Part shown: piece after piece, positions 22,801 through 34,520 of the stretch
How the letters are laid out: each line of letters opens with the position of its first letter
Position numbering within the stretch: the first letter of the stretch is position 1
DNA from: Syngnathus acus
Lineage: Eukaryota; Chordata; Actinopteri; Syngnathiformes; Syngnathidae
Direction: 5' to 3'
Assembly: GCF_901709675.1 (NCBI RefSeq)
Contig: NC_051098.1
Span: 10,541,000 to 10,604,999, forward strand
Length of the DNA: 64,000 nucleotides
Notes under the pieces: generated by a model
The model's input: only the letters and a program-made list of their open reading frames with translations
Told to the model about the DNA's origin: nothing
The model's database searches: none
Made by a program: the position numbers and the translations under genes

Positions 22801-25800
22801 TCACTAAGAATCACTTTATGCAGGACTCACCTTGGCATGTGATTGCTGGCTCTATTGATTTTTGTACTTTGCACAAAGACAAATTTACCCACTTACAGTT
22901 TTTCCTTCTACGGTAAGAGTATAAGTGTATAAGTATATTAAGTGTATAGCATAATTTGACGCTATTTGCTTATTTATTAAATCAAACATATTGGCACATT
23001 TCCACATTCCCACCTCAGGCAGCACATCTTGGAAGTGGCTCATTAATCTGATAATTTAGCTTGATAATTGAAATATCATATAATGTCATTGTCATGTTGG
23101 CCGGACCCTTTTTTTCTTCACCTAACACATTTTATAAATATTTTTGCTTTTATACAGTTTTTTAATATCAGAAATAAATCTTGTATGGAGCTTCATCTGT
23201 AACTTTCGTCATTCTTTGAGTTAGTTGGGCACTTAAGGAAACTACCAATTCAAATTTTGTTTTCATTAAATTCTCACCCCAAACACAAACTTTAGAATAC
23301 ATGCTTTATTTGGACAGTAAACATTTGAATATTATATAATTTAATATTAAAACATATTTTGATTTCATTACATGCGTTCTTATGGGAAAGTGCCATTTAA
23401 TTTCTTTAAATTGTTTTAGTGTCCATACACGAACACAAATATGCCTCTAAATTAAATTAGGTATTTCCACTCCATTTCCACTCCTTTCCTCGGGACAGCT
23501 CACACTCAACATTGTGAAGCAATTAACTTTCCTTCTGGGTATCTAATTCCTCCTATTGTTGCTCCACGGGAATAAACACAAAGAGGTTAATATCTGTCAT
23601 TATCAGTTGTTGAAAAATAAATTCATTCACATGATTTGGTGGCGCTTGTGGCAGTGAGCTATAGTCAGAGAGTAATGAGCAGCAATCATATTGTAATACA
23701 CAAGCACCAAAACAAACAGCAGTTGCACAATAGCACCATATAAATATTATTAAATTACCATTTTGGGCAGATAGCTTCTTGAAGTTACAGTTTCTATGAA
23801 TAACACTGTAATTCTCTTACAATGAGGGAATTTTTGGTTTTAAAGCAGCAAATGCAACAATAACAGCAAAAAATAGTATTAAAAAAACATGTTATGTGGT
23901 ACATTAAAAATATTTATTTTTTCGTTTGTGGAAACATTATGTTCATTTTTTTACTCACCCTCATTAATTTATTTTGAACATTCCACAAGAGGGATAACAA
24001 GGTTGGCTTCACATCGCCTTTTATCCGATGCTAATAACGCCACATGTGGTGAAAAGTAAATAACTTTTTAAAATTCACACCACACACATCCACATGAAGA
24101 AATAGAAATAAATATTTCAAAATCTTCTGTACAGTTGCCAGGGGACATAGTTCAAGCATCATTACCATCCGTCTGTTCAGTCTCTCCCCAGGAAGACACT
24201 TTGTTTCTCTCGTGGTGGGATTGAATCTGTTCTGTATTCAAATCATCCACAGAAATGACTTCAATAAAATTATTTAAAGAAAAACAAAACAAAACTAGGA
24301 GACCGCAGATCCTTTAAGCCATAGAAGGAAAGGCGCCGTCCTGTCAGGCATCTTTGTAAGCAGTGCTTTGTCTTCTTTGACCTTCACCATCCATGCAAGA
24401 ATATTTTCCTTCAAATGTGCTTAAATATTGATGAGGGGAGCCAGCATGATGGCTGTCAGTAAGCATCTATCTCATTTCTGTATGTGTGTGTTCATAACTT
24501 TTGATTCAGCCAGAAAATACTATTATTATATGTTTGGACGGCACAAACAATCAAACACCAGCATTGAAATCAACAGAAAACAAAAAGACTAATTGATGGG
24601 AATCAATAGATAACAACATGGCTTTATTTATCCATTAATTTTCTATCATTATGGAAACAACAACACCAACTATAGGTGAACAGGACAGACTAAAGGAAAA
24701 CAATCTAAAAGAAACAGTTGCTTGATAAAATCAGTGGATAATGATCTGTGACAGACTGGACCGCCAGGATTCTTGAACTTTTAATTTGAAAACTAACCAA
24801 TTACATACAGGCTGGTAGATAAAGTGTCAAAGCTGAAGATGATGTTTTCATTGTCTCTCGCCAACAGTATTCCTTCGTCTATTTATTCCCCCTCATTTCA
24901 GTTCTTCACAGACCCGTGTTCCAGCAGTCCCTGTCTCCATGGAAACTGCAGCCTGCACAATGGCGAAGAGGAGGGGGAGCCGACTTACACCTGTGAATGT
25001 AGCGAAGGCTACGAGGGGCCGAAGTGCGATCAAATCGTGCTGGCCGGGGCTGAATGGGAACCTGTCTCCCCATCAGCACCTGAACTCGCCACCCCTGTCA
25101 CCTCCACAACTTCAGCCGCCACTCAGCCACCACACCCAACCAGCGTGTCCCCCAGCACAACATCACCACCACCCACCCTGCCGCCATGGCAACACAAAAC
25201 TGGCCAGCGGCTTGTGGTCGTGCTGTGGGAGCCCGACAGGGTGAGACAACTGCAAATGGACTTGTTGTGGACTTTAAGGTTCATCAACACAACATGATGT
25301 GGTCATGTTTGTGATTTAGGTGACTGAGGGTCTCCACTGCGTGAGCCCAGAGCTGTGTGAGTTGACAGCAACGCTGACTTTATCTCTGGAGGTACCAGAG
25401 GAAACGGCTGTGAAGTAAGCCTGCCTTCAAGTCGTTTTTTCCTTGTATTTTCAAATCCAAACTGCTCCATCAAACTTATTAATTAACTGTTATATACATA
25501 GATGGATGGATAGATATGACATTGCACGGCAGATTTTATGATGGCAACAATATGAGCTTGGAATGACTCACTGTCACACTTTGTATTCAACTTTGGATGT
25601 TAAGCCGTATTAGTCATTCGAGAGTATATTCTATCTTTTCAGCATGCATGCTCATGAACAACGTTACGCTCCCACGAGTAAGGGCAATGATTTATACCGA
25701 AGAGTCAAGGAGATGAGAAGACGTCCTTGATGTTGCCCCTCATTACAGATAGTGAGTCAGTCCATGGTTGGAGACCGGGCGCTATGAAGTGAGAGCTAAT

Positions 25801-28800
25801 CAGCTGAAACAACTTTGTTTTTATACTAAGCGGTTCACTGCAGTTCCAGTTGGATTAGTTTTTAGAGAGTGACAGTCCTTGCTCTTCACTCAACCTATTC
25901 AAGTAGATTCTGTTATTTAATTGTGTCACATTTTTAGATGGACCCGAACTATTTCCTTTTCTAAATCTCCTCCAAACCTTTCCCCAGGCTGGTGGTGAAT
26001 GCTGGTGGAGCTCCGGTGCTGTGGCGTGTGAATGAAGAAGGCTTCCTGCGTTCTTCTTTTACAAATGGCTCTAAAATGTGGTTCTTGCAAGCCTCAAATG
26101 GACTGGTGGTCCCTGACCATGCCTTGCCTCTGGGACAAAACTACTTCCTCAGTAAGAATCTATTTTTGCTTCACCTTAACTTTAGCCATGCCTGACAGAC
26201 AACGTACAGGGACTTAAATGAAGGAGCATGCATAATTAATAGGGGGAGGGCAAGACTGAAGGTCAAGTGAAAGGACAAAAATGAATACGTGATTCGATTT
26301 GAGAAAAAAGCAGGGACACGGCGTCGGCTGGATGGAGGACGCATTTGCAAATGGCTGAAATAATGCTTTAATATCAATTCAAATGTGCATCATCGAAGTA
26401 TGACTCATGCACGTCATGTTGAGTGGAAAAATATGTGCAAAGTCAGCAAAGAGTGAGGTGCACTGACATTGCATTTTGCTCTCACCTCATTGTGTTTCAA
26501 TTTGTCCGTTAGAGCGATTTGCTGTGACTGTACACTTTCAACACAGTCATCCGGGGTCGGCAATCATTAAATCAGAAGGGAGCATCACTACGCTCTGATT
26601 GGTTGGCGATCGCATCACATACGTTATCACAGCTGATTGGTTCTAAAAAGTCCATTGATGTGGACTATTTTTATCCTCGTGCCTGAGTGGCTGTCAGTTG
26701 TGATTGAAGATACTGTAAGATGTGTCTTCAACTTAAATGCTTTGAGAGAGATAAAGCACGCTCTATTCTGGTCTCCTTAATGGAAGGGGGAGGGGTCTAT
26801 AGATCATGAGTGTCCAAATCTTTTCCTACTGTGGGCCACATTCAGAAAAACGGAATGATGCACGGCCATTTTACCTTTGTTTATTAACATGCTCCAACAA
26901 TTTCTATGTAGTATGCACGTATGTAACAGGATTTCCCGCTCGGCAGGTGTGATCCAGGTGGATTCCCCCACAGCACCAGAGGTCACCTTGCGTCTCAACC
27001 TGACGGTGAAAGCTAGCAGTTGTGTGGAGCCTGGCAGCAGCTTTAGTGACCCCCAGTGCTCGGGCAAAGGCAAATGTGTCACACAGCCTTCTGAGGTAAG
27101 ACATGGAGCTGCATAAGAAAAATTCTCCCCAAGAAATAAGTCAAGAGTTATTAATTTTTGTAATAAAAGCAAGCCACCAAAATATTATCAGGGAACTGTT
27201 TTAATTTGTAAGAAAAAAAAAAATAGATATAGCCTACATGATATGTCTCCTTTAATTTCCTTCCAATGTATGACTGCTTATGTTTGCAGAGCACCTTCTT
27301 TTGCGAGTGTGATGACAGCTACACAGGAATCTTCTGTGAGGAGTTTGATGCCTGTCATCACCGCCCTTGTCGGAACAATGCCACCTGCACTGATGTTAGG
27401 CAGGGTGGCCAAGGACACAACTTCACATGTTCCTGTCAATCAGGTGGGTGCATGCTTGTGCTTCTTTTAGGCTGGTGTGTACAATAATGAGAAATCTCTA
27501 TGACCAAAAGAGACCTGTATTGTATGAAAAATGGACTCAACTAAGGCCTAAAAATATAACAGGCTGAGACATAGAGTTCATGATACATCATTCCAATGAA
27601 TCAATTTCGCACCAATAGACAACATGTAACATCAAAATATAATTTAAAAAATAAGGCTGTGCTAATACGATTTATATTAGGCCTATTCACATTGCTGATT
27701 GCTGTATGAGAACTAAATGATTACCATCTAGTGGTGATTGGTGATATTACAACTTCAAACTTTAAAGGGAACAACCCGCGACGAAAAAATATCATAAAAT
27801 TGATGCTCATTGAAATGCATTTTTGAAAAAAAATAAAATTGTAAATCCACCATGACTGAGTTTTATAAACCAGTCTTTATCTGGAGGTGAGGTGTTGATT
27901 CACAATGACTGGTATAGACAAATATATTTTCAAGGCTGGCAGTAAATTGTTGACCAGACTGTGTGTCTATTAGGTTATGAGGGTGAACGCTGCCAATCGC
28001 TGGTGAATCACTGCCTCTCTCATCCCTGTGAGAATGGAGCCACCTGCTCCAGCAGCCTGGCTGGGCCCAGGTGCTTCTGTCCTGAAGGTAAGATGCCGTG
28101 TTGAATGCACAAATGTTCAGTGAGCCATAAAATGGTAGAAAGGTGCGAACTGATCTGATAGGACTTGGGTTTTGGAACCGCAGGGTCACAGTTTGAGTCC
28201 TGCTACAGAAAGAAAAAAACACTTTTTTTGGGGAAAGATACTCAGTAGGGTGTAAACAACACAGCATGTAGTGTATCCGCAAGCAGATTATATTATTATT
28301 ATTATTATTATCATTATTTTAAGTCTCTGCAGTTCCCAGCTTGTGGGATGTGCCACTGAGATACTTAAATTAAAACTCCGTCTTCCATCCTTTCATACCC
28401 TTAATGACCTGCATCAGACTGTCTGAGGAAATCTGCGACTGCAAAACTTTTGCCGAAACAGCAGTTCTCAAGAACACACTGTGATTAAGTGATTAACGCT
28501 CGACTCTAGAATGAGATGCAAGATGCATTAAAATTGACTACGTAATAAGACGTGAAATGACGGCAGCCATTTAAAACGGTTTCATTACGACCCCAAGTTG
28601 CTTTAGTGCCAAAATGAACGCTTAATTGCCCTTCACCAACAACCTCAAGCTGCTGGAAATAAAAGTCAGAACAAAAAAGGATGATTAATTCATGTTGCTG
28701 CTCTGAGAAACAAGGCTCTCTCCTGCAAAGAGAAAATACATCTTTCTCTTTGAAAGTTAATTTACGTGTGCTGTAGATGTACTGTAACTCACGCACACAT

Positions 28801-31800
28801 CAACAATTCTTTATTTTACCGACCGGTAATTAGTTCGATTAATTCATTCAGAGTGATGGATTTTTTTTCTGTACCATTTGTAATGTAATTTGTCTGCGCC
28901 TCCTTCCTTCTAACACACAAGACCAGAGGACAAAATGTGTGTCATTTCTCTGATGATGATGATGATGCCTCTGGTCGGAACCAGCCGGGCGGGGGAGTAA
29001 ATGGGTCTGCTATATTTAAACTGTTAACTTCCTTTAATGTAGGCCGGTTCGACTGCCAGCAGCAGGAAGACACGCCGATAGTCTGCATGCTATATATGGA
29101 TTTTTCAGATCATATTCAACACGACGTACATAGAATGAATTTGATGTCAAGGTGATGAGAAAACAGCTCACTTGGAACAAAGAGGGTAAAAGGAAGAAAG
29201 AAAGATGCATTTTATTCAAGAGATTTTGTATGTGGAGGAGGAGAAGGGAGGGGCTGTGAGAAAAGAGAGCAAGGACAATCGTTTGCGAGGGTGACGAGCA
29301 AAGAAAAAGCAGAAGGATGGAGCTTATGGTGACAGACCCGATATAAGGAGCTTAGTTGGGATGCTGCAATTTTTCTTCTTGTCTTTGTTTTGGTGGGTGA
29401 TAAATATCTTCCAACATTACGGAAATTACAGACTTTACTAATCAATAGATGCATGAAAGAGGAATCGCTTCATTAGCGCAATGAAATGTTCACTTCACAG
29501 AGGCCAGTTTCAGGATTTACTTCACCATAAATCACACAACACAATTGCTCCTTGGTGCAAAGAGTCGCATGATTGGAAAATATTGATTGTGCATGTTACA
29601 CCAATCGATCCTCACTTTGACATTTAGGTGATGACCAAGATGAAATTTGATCTGATGTCTTTATATTAACTATACAGTACGTGTCAAATTCTTGTTCGTC
29701 AAAGCCTTTTGTTTTCTTGCAATATTTTTTAGCATCAAGACATAATCATGTAACAGCATTTATCCTGGTCTTAATAATAAACAAATAAAGAGAATTTTAT
29801 CCCGACCAGGATTTCAGGGGCCCACATGTGAGCAGAAGGTGGATCCGTGTGCTTCTCGGCCTTGCCACAACAATGGAACCTGCTTCCCTCAGGGCCCCAG
29901 CCCTCTGGGTTTTGGCTGCAGCTGCACATCAGGTTTCACTGGCCCCACCTGTGCCCAGTTGGTGAATTTCTGTGCTTTGAACCCGTGTGCCCATGGAGTG
30001 TGTCGCAGCGCGGGCAACAGTTACAGGTGTCTTTGTGTGCCAGGTGAGATGCAGTCTCAGTGTCACATGCATTCACTTCTTTTCCTCTTCATGCTGGGGT
30101 TAGGATGTCTCTGAGGGTTTTCAAAATAATTTTTCCAAACCCAAACAATTCTTTAGAAAATACTGATAAAGATTCATCATGTGTTCACTTTGGGGGACGG
30201 GTGGAAATGTGGGTAAAAACTCCCAGAAAAATCCGAAAATACCCAAAATGCAATTACCCGGACTTGCACCCGGGGGGGGGGGTCAAGGGATGTTTCCACA
30301 AGGCGAGGTGAGCAGTGAACCCCCCCACGCCATCTAGCTCCGCCATTGTTTACCTCCCAACCATTTATCTCACTGCATTTCGCTGTCACCCTCACTTGTC
30401 TGGTTGCCATGGTGAAGCAGCCTTAAAAAGTTGAATGTGTGTGTGGTAATTCCTTGGATGTGACTATTTGCTGGTTGAGCCGAATTGTGGCTATGTAGTC
30501 AAATGCAATCGAATATTCAAAAGCATGCAAAACATCACGGTCAATACACAAGGATGCCAGTACACACGTACACGTATGCACACACGCACACATCTGATGT
30601 CTGATATGTGGAAGGATCCATTCTCATGCTTCCTGCAATCTATCAGGTAATGACATGCAGCCCCCGAGCTCCCCCAGTGACAGCAGAAGTTTTTAAAAAG
30701 CCGACTGACATTTTGCTGACATTTTGCTGAAACGACTCAAGAGGCCCTAACTGTGCCCCTCGTTAATTCACCCTCTTCCCTGAAAATATGTTTATCTTCA
30801 TCTGGGCGGGCTTAGACTTTTAGGGAACATTTTCTGCTTTTTTGAAATTCTTAAATTTGTGATGAACACAATCAAAGACGATAAATATTATGCTGTGTTC
30901 TATTAAGGCTACCATGGCTTGTACTGTGAGGAGGAGTACAATGAGTGTCTGTCCGCGCCCTGCCAGAACTATGCCACCTGCCGGGACCTCATCAATGCCT
31001 ACGAGTGTGCCTGCACACCACAGTTTGAAGGTATGCCATTACACACGATTGATTTAATTCCATTAAAAGAGGCACACTAAATCTTTATTTGTGTCTTTGT
31101 GAAGGCAGACACTGTGAAATTTACAAGGACCGCTGTCTGAAAATGCGCTGCCTCAATGGAGGTCATTGCGAGAGTGCAGGATTGAATGCTTCTTGTACCT
31201 GCCCACCTGGATACACAGGTTAGTGTGCTAGCAGGTAAAAACAAATATGTAAGGAGTACATTTGTGAGAATTGCAAGTGGTTGCCAGCGCACCTTCTTTA
31301 TTAAAAGTAAGATAGAGCGAAAGGACATTTTATGTTGCAGTTTCAAGTGCACTCCATTAGCTTATTAGTTGTTCATCCAGAAGCAGTTAAACAAAAAATG
31401 CATTTCATAACTATTTAATGGTGAAGGAGTGTTTTCTATCCTGCAATTAGAATTTTGTGCACATATTTGTTTTTTTTAATTCATTCGTCACGTGTCAGAA
31501 TTTTTTTTTTATCAGGAAAATTTGAATCAAGCACTAGAGAAATCTTTTCCAACCAAGCCACTCAATTTCAGAAAGAAAAATGTCATTTCTTAAAAATTTA
31601 CACTGTGGCACACAATTTGTCATAAGCAACATCCGAAAAGCTCAAAATTGCTGAACCGATAAATATTACTTAGGAAACTACTGAAGCAGAATATTGATGG
31701 ATGAATAAATTGATTGTAGTGTAATTATTGTTTCCATTTAATCCTTTTTCAAACTCTTGGAATGATGCCACTATCATAGGGCTGATTAAATTCAGTCAAT

Positions 31801-32744
31801 AAACAGAATGGTATGAAAGTAAACTGTGTTAATGCTCCTTAGCATCCAGTAAAATCCTCAATGTCCCCCAATAAAAAAAAGATTGCTCAAGGTTGGCACA
31901 ATCTTCAGTCTGTGTACCCTGCATTATGTGATTACCTAAGAAAAGAAAATCACCAGTTTCCGAGAAAAAAAAGTCACACAAATCTGAAGACAATTTTTCC
32001 ATCCAGGAGAGCGATGTGAGGTCGACATCGACGAGTGTGAGAGCAACCCGTGTCATCACGGCGGAACTTGTATTGACCAATCGCATGGCTACACCTGCCG
32101 CTGTCACCCCGGATGGGTGGGGCCAGGCTGTGAGATCCGTAAGTCAGCCTGCCAAAAATACTTCTTACGTAACTAAAAAAAAAAAAAAAACAGACAGAAG
32201 TTGAATCAGTGTGTGTGCGTGTGTTGCAGACCTGCAATGGAAGCCGCCGCATTCGGAGGAAACTCTGACTAACATGCCCCGCCACTCCCTCTACATCATC
32301 ATTGGCGCCTTGTGTGTGGCCTTTGTCCTCATGCTCATCATCCTCATCGTGGGCATCTGTCGCATTAGCCGCATCGAGTACCAGGGCTCCTCACGACACG
32401 CCTACCAGGAGTTTTACAACTGCCGCAGCATTGACAGCGAATTCAGCAACGCCATCGCTTCCATTCGCCATGCCAGGCCAGTCATTGCAATTTAGCAAAC
32501 AAAACCAGTCAGAAAAGACTTTTAAGCCCCATATAACTAGAAACTGGAAATGAAGCATCAAATTACCATAATTGCCTCTATGACCGCATGATTACATTCA
32601 ACCCACCATTAATTTTGTTGTTTTCCTTGCAGATTTGGCAAGAAGTCTCGGCCTGCCATGTACGACGCCACTCCAATCAGCTATGAAGACTACAGTCCAG
32701 ATGACAAACCTTTGGTGACCCTCATTAAAACAAAGGATTTGTAA
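13572..32744 (+). CDS. dner: DNER, delta/notch-like EGF-repeat transmembrane protein (13 exons)
   Basis: DNER is a single-pass neuronal membrane protein that acts as a non-canonical Notch ligand in neuron-glia signalling (family knowledge). The exons are 13572-13853, 24902-25240, 25320-25414, 25988-26151, 26947-27095, 27290-27443, 27974-28087, 29810-30043, 30908-31030, 31105-31218, 32007-32138, 32230-32476 and 32633-32744. They give 752 residues; human has 737. Visible features are a signal peptide (about 1-24, Leu-rich), ten EGF modules, a Thr/Pro-rich linker after EGF2, a transmembrane helix at about 654-677 (YIIIGALCVAFVLMLIILIV) and a cytoplasmic tail ending PDDKPLVTLIKTKDL, which is diagnostic. 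The tail keeps a YQEF tyrosine sorting motif and YEDY. The start ATG has A at -3. The last intron (32477-32632) begins GC, not GT. EGF2 and the linker are the parts most diverged from mammals. Confidence 0.95.
13981..14130 (+). mobile_element. hAT-like non-autonomous element fragment
   Basis: Starts CAGGGGTGTCAAACTCA and resembles the left half of the complete element at 46801-47047, including the ACAAACTGA stretch. No matching right terminus was found, so it is truncated or too diverged. Confidence 0.5.
14841..14872 (+). repeat. Dispersed repeat, copy 1
   Basis: AGTTGTAATATCACCAGTCA followed by CCACTAGATG. The reverse complement recurs at 27722-27754 with few differences. Confidence 0.6.
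17538..17562. repeat. (TG)n microsatellite
   Basis: Alternating TG run with one interruption, inside DNER intron 1. Confidence 0.9.
20834..20887. repeat. Short tandem repeat, TTTAATATCTAGTCATAATA type
   Basis: Three imperfect copies of a TTTAATATCTAGTCA-containing unit in tandem, in DNER intron 1. Confidence 0.8.
22399..22517. repeat. Two (TTA)n microsatellites
   Basis: TTA/ATT trinucleotide runs at about 22399-22420 and 22496-22517, separated by unique AT-rich sequence. Confidence 0.85.
24902..26151 (+). other. dner: DNER exons 2-4: EGF2, Thr/Pro linker and ectodomain insert
   Basis: Exon 24902-25240 codes EGF2 (DPCSSSPCLHGNC to CECSEGYEGPKCD) and then a linker rich in Thr, Ser and Pro that is likely O-glycosylated. 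Exons 25320-25414 and 25988-26151 code the non-EGF segment that separates EGF2 from EGF3 in DNER. They were placed by phase continuity and weak similarity to human DNER, so they are less certain than the EGF exons. Confidence 0.82.
26806..26880. mobile_element. hAT (Charlie-like) transposon remnant
   Basis: Contains GTGTCCAAATCTTTTCCTAC, then GGGCCACATTCAGAAAAAC and CGGCCATTTTA. This is the pattern of widespread vertebrate hAT-derived ends. Only one end is seen, in the DNER intron before exon 5. Confidence 0.5.
27722..27754 (-). repeat. Dispersed repeat, copy 2 (inverted relative to copy 1)
   Basis: Reverse complement of the repeat at 14841-14872; both share a core CACTAGATGG when read in the same direction. 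Lies in a DNER intron. Confidence 0.6.
28140..28207 (+). repeat. Diverged tRNA-derived SINE head
   Basis: GGACTTGGGTTTTGGAACCG, then a short gap and CAGTTTGAGTCC. This resembles the lower half of fish tRNA-type SINE heads, in which a B box follows GGAACCGGAGGGT. The A box is not clear, so this is a relic. Confidence 0.4.
28288..28320. repeat. (TTA)n microsatellite
   Basis: About ten TTA/ATT units in a DNER intron. Confidence 0.9.
32230..32744 (+). other. dner: DNER exons 12-13: transmembrane helix and cytoplasmic tail
   Basis: Exon 32230-32476 codes the juxtamembrane stretch, the membrane helix and SRIEYQGSSRHAYQEFYNCRS. Exon 32633-32744 codes FGKKSRPAMYDATPISYEDY and the conserved C-terminus, with stop TAA at 32742-32744. 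The frame requires an AG|A split arginine, which places the donor at 32477 with the sequence GCCAGT. Confidence 0.92.
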
Positions 32745-33640
32745 AGCAGTGTTGCACCCATGTACACCTACATCCAGGTTTATATGGGAAAAAATAATCT
32801 GAATGTAAAATACAAGAAAAATAACAACCCACAATATGATATCCGTAGTTTAAAAAGTACAACAAAGGAATTTGATACATCTATTTTCCTGTTAACGTTC
32901 ACGCTTAGGCTTCGCTGTAGCATAAGAGCACCACTGGCACAGTAAACTAATGCGGGTCAAAAGTAACAGGAACCCTCTGCTACAAAAAAACAACGTCCGC
33001 TCACAACTCTCTCTCGGTCTGTTTGCTGTCAGGCGACTCAAAACCGACAAGTTGACAGTTGGTGCAGGAAATAGATATCACCGCATATGCTGAATATTTT
33101 TATATCTAAAGTCAATTCTGCAGTAGGTTGCCTTACTTCATGCATGGTTACATTTGTTGCTCCGATTAGGACGTCCTTTCATTGGTTGCTCTTTCCCTTT
33201 GCAGATGTATTACTACTCTAAAGATTGTGCCAAATAATTATTTTGTGGTTGGTAGACAATTTACATACATGTATAAGAATATTCCAGATTTAAGGGAGAT
33301 TTTTGTTTCTTTTAGTAATGCCTATTGTGTTTGTTCTTTACATGCAAGTTCCTCGCCGGTGTATTAATTATCAAGAATGTGCATTTGCTAGATTACTGTG
33401 ATTCTACCATCCTGCTGTGTGTACATTAGTGAACTGTAGGGTAGACAGTTGGTATGATTATAACTGTACAGTTTGTTCGGTGTACTGTACCTGTTTCTGT
33501 TCTAGAGCACTAACTCACACCAAGTATTGATCGTACAGTATGGTTTCTTCTGCTGGAATGACCTATAGATGTGTATTGAACACTTATTGCTTATATTACC
33601 TATGTTGAATAATGTAAAGATTAAAGTGAACCATATACGT
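32745..33640 (+). other. dner: DNER 3' UTR
   Basis: About 0.9 kb of AT-rich non-coding sequence after the DNER stop. The variant signal ATTAAA at 33620-33625 is the likely polyadenylation site. The 3' end is inferred. Confidence 0.5.
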
Positions 33641-34240
33641 CAAACTTGCGTCACTTGTCACACTCAAAGGTAATACGCAAGTTTTTATATTTGCTCGAGC
33701 TTTTTGCAAATGAACACTAATTTCGGATGTATAAGGAGAAGCATTGTGAATATGAAATGAACCATAATAAGTTCGTGTTGAAGTGAATGTCTATTGGCTA
33801 TGTAGCAAGGTCATACACACCAGACTCAAAAGCGGGCTGTGGGAAAGACCTTTTATGGAGTGTTAGTAATGTGAACAGCCTCAGTGACCTCAGGCTTTAT
33901 CCAGATGTTCTCCGTGTAAACAACTCTCTACACAGACAGAATGCCACTGCAGACTTGTTTCACGACACCCACAAACTATTATTTGTCCACACAGCTTTGT
34001 TGCAGGCTGGTTTGAGCTTGGTTTATTATCAGTAAGAGGCCTTGTGATTGGCCTTTTGTGTGTGCTGTGTGACTCGGCGAGACATCAAGAAGATTCAATC
34101 ATCGTATGTGGTCCTGATTTTTGAGTTGTCTTTTTCTGCATCCACAAAATGTACAGAAGAAATAATAGTAAAGGAACACAGTGATATTCAGCTTGACACA
34201 TTGATTGCGGAATTTTCGAAAGTCTGTGAACGCAGCACTA
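33641..34240. other. DNER-PID1 intergenic spacer
   Basis: About 0.6 kb between the inferred DNER poly(A) site and the PID1 CpG-rich region. Unique-looking sequence with no supported gene or repeat. Confidence 0.5.
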
Positions 34241-34520
34241 ATAGGTAACACCACACACGAGCGACGAGCGACACCTCCTGGTGATAGAAGTAACTGTCGC
34301 CAGGCGGAGCAATCCAGCGTTGGTCGCCGACTGGTCCAGGCTGAAGGAGGGCAGGAGAGGCGAACTGCAAGAGCGAACAGATGTGAACCGGACTACGACC
34401 AGAGTACAAGCTGTCGTCCAGACGGAGACCCGTTCATACCGCTAATATGTGGCAACCAGCGTCGGAGCGATTGCAGGTAGGACACGACGGCCGGTGATTG
34501 CGTTTACTGTCGACCGAGGA
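34240..34520 (+). promoter_or_regulatory. pid1: PID1 CpG-rich promoter / 5' UTR
   Basis: CpG dinucleotides are dense here (CGAGCGACGAGCGAC, GTCGCCAGGCGG, GTCGGAGCG) against an AT-rich background, as in a CpG-island promoter. The region covers the probable 5' UTR and the first coding exon. A minimal start-stop pair ATGTGA sits at 34381-34386. The transcription start was not located. Confidence 0.55.
34447..34476 (+). other. pid1: PID1 coding exon 1 (10 codons)
   Basis: ATG TGG CAA CCA GCG TCG GAG CGA TTG CAG followed by GTAGGA. It encodes MWQPASERLQ, one residue different from the mammalian start. It lies inside the CpG-rich region and is far too short for ORF-based detection. Confidence 0.9.

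Larger units (their letters stand above)
13854..24901 (+). other. dner: DNER intron 1 (11 kb)
   Basis: A single large intron with no supported internal gene. It contains a hAT-like repeat fragment from 13981, the dispersed repeat at 14841-14872, a (TG)n run at 17538-17562, a short tandem repeat at 20834-20887 and two TTA runs near 22400 and 22500. There are also several TAAT-rich stretches (17040-17130, 21040-21110, 22180-22320, 23500-23700) that look like candidate conserved regulatory elements. Confidence 0.8.
26947..32138 (+). other. dner: DNER exons 5-11: EGF3 to EGF10
   Basis: Seven exons code eight EGF modules, with junctions mostly in phase 1 after the penultimate cysteine region (CPEG, CVPG, FEG, YTG), as is usual for EGF shuffling. 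EGF10 begins DIDECESNPCHHGGTC and has the calcium-binding EGF consensus. Exon 29810-30043 carries one whole EGF and most of the next. All six-cysteine sets are complete by eye. Confidence 0.92.

Noticed and set aside
26535-26650. Possible hAT remnant (GGGGTCGGCAATC) and paired CTGATTGGTT boxes
   Set aside because: Only a short terminus-like match is visible, with no second end or flanking duplication, and the CCAAT-type boxes are too common to interpret.
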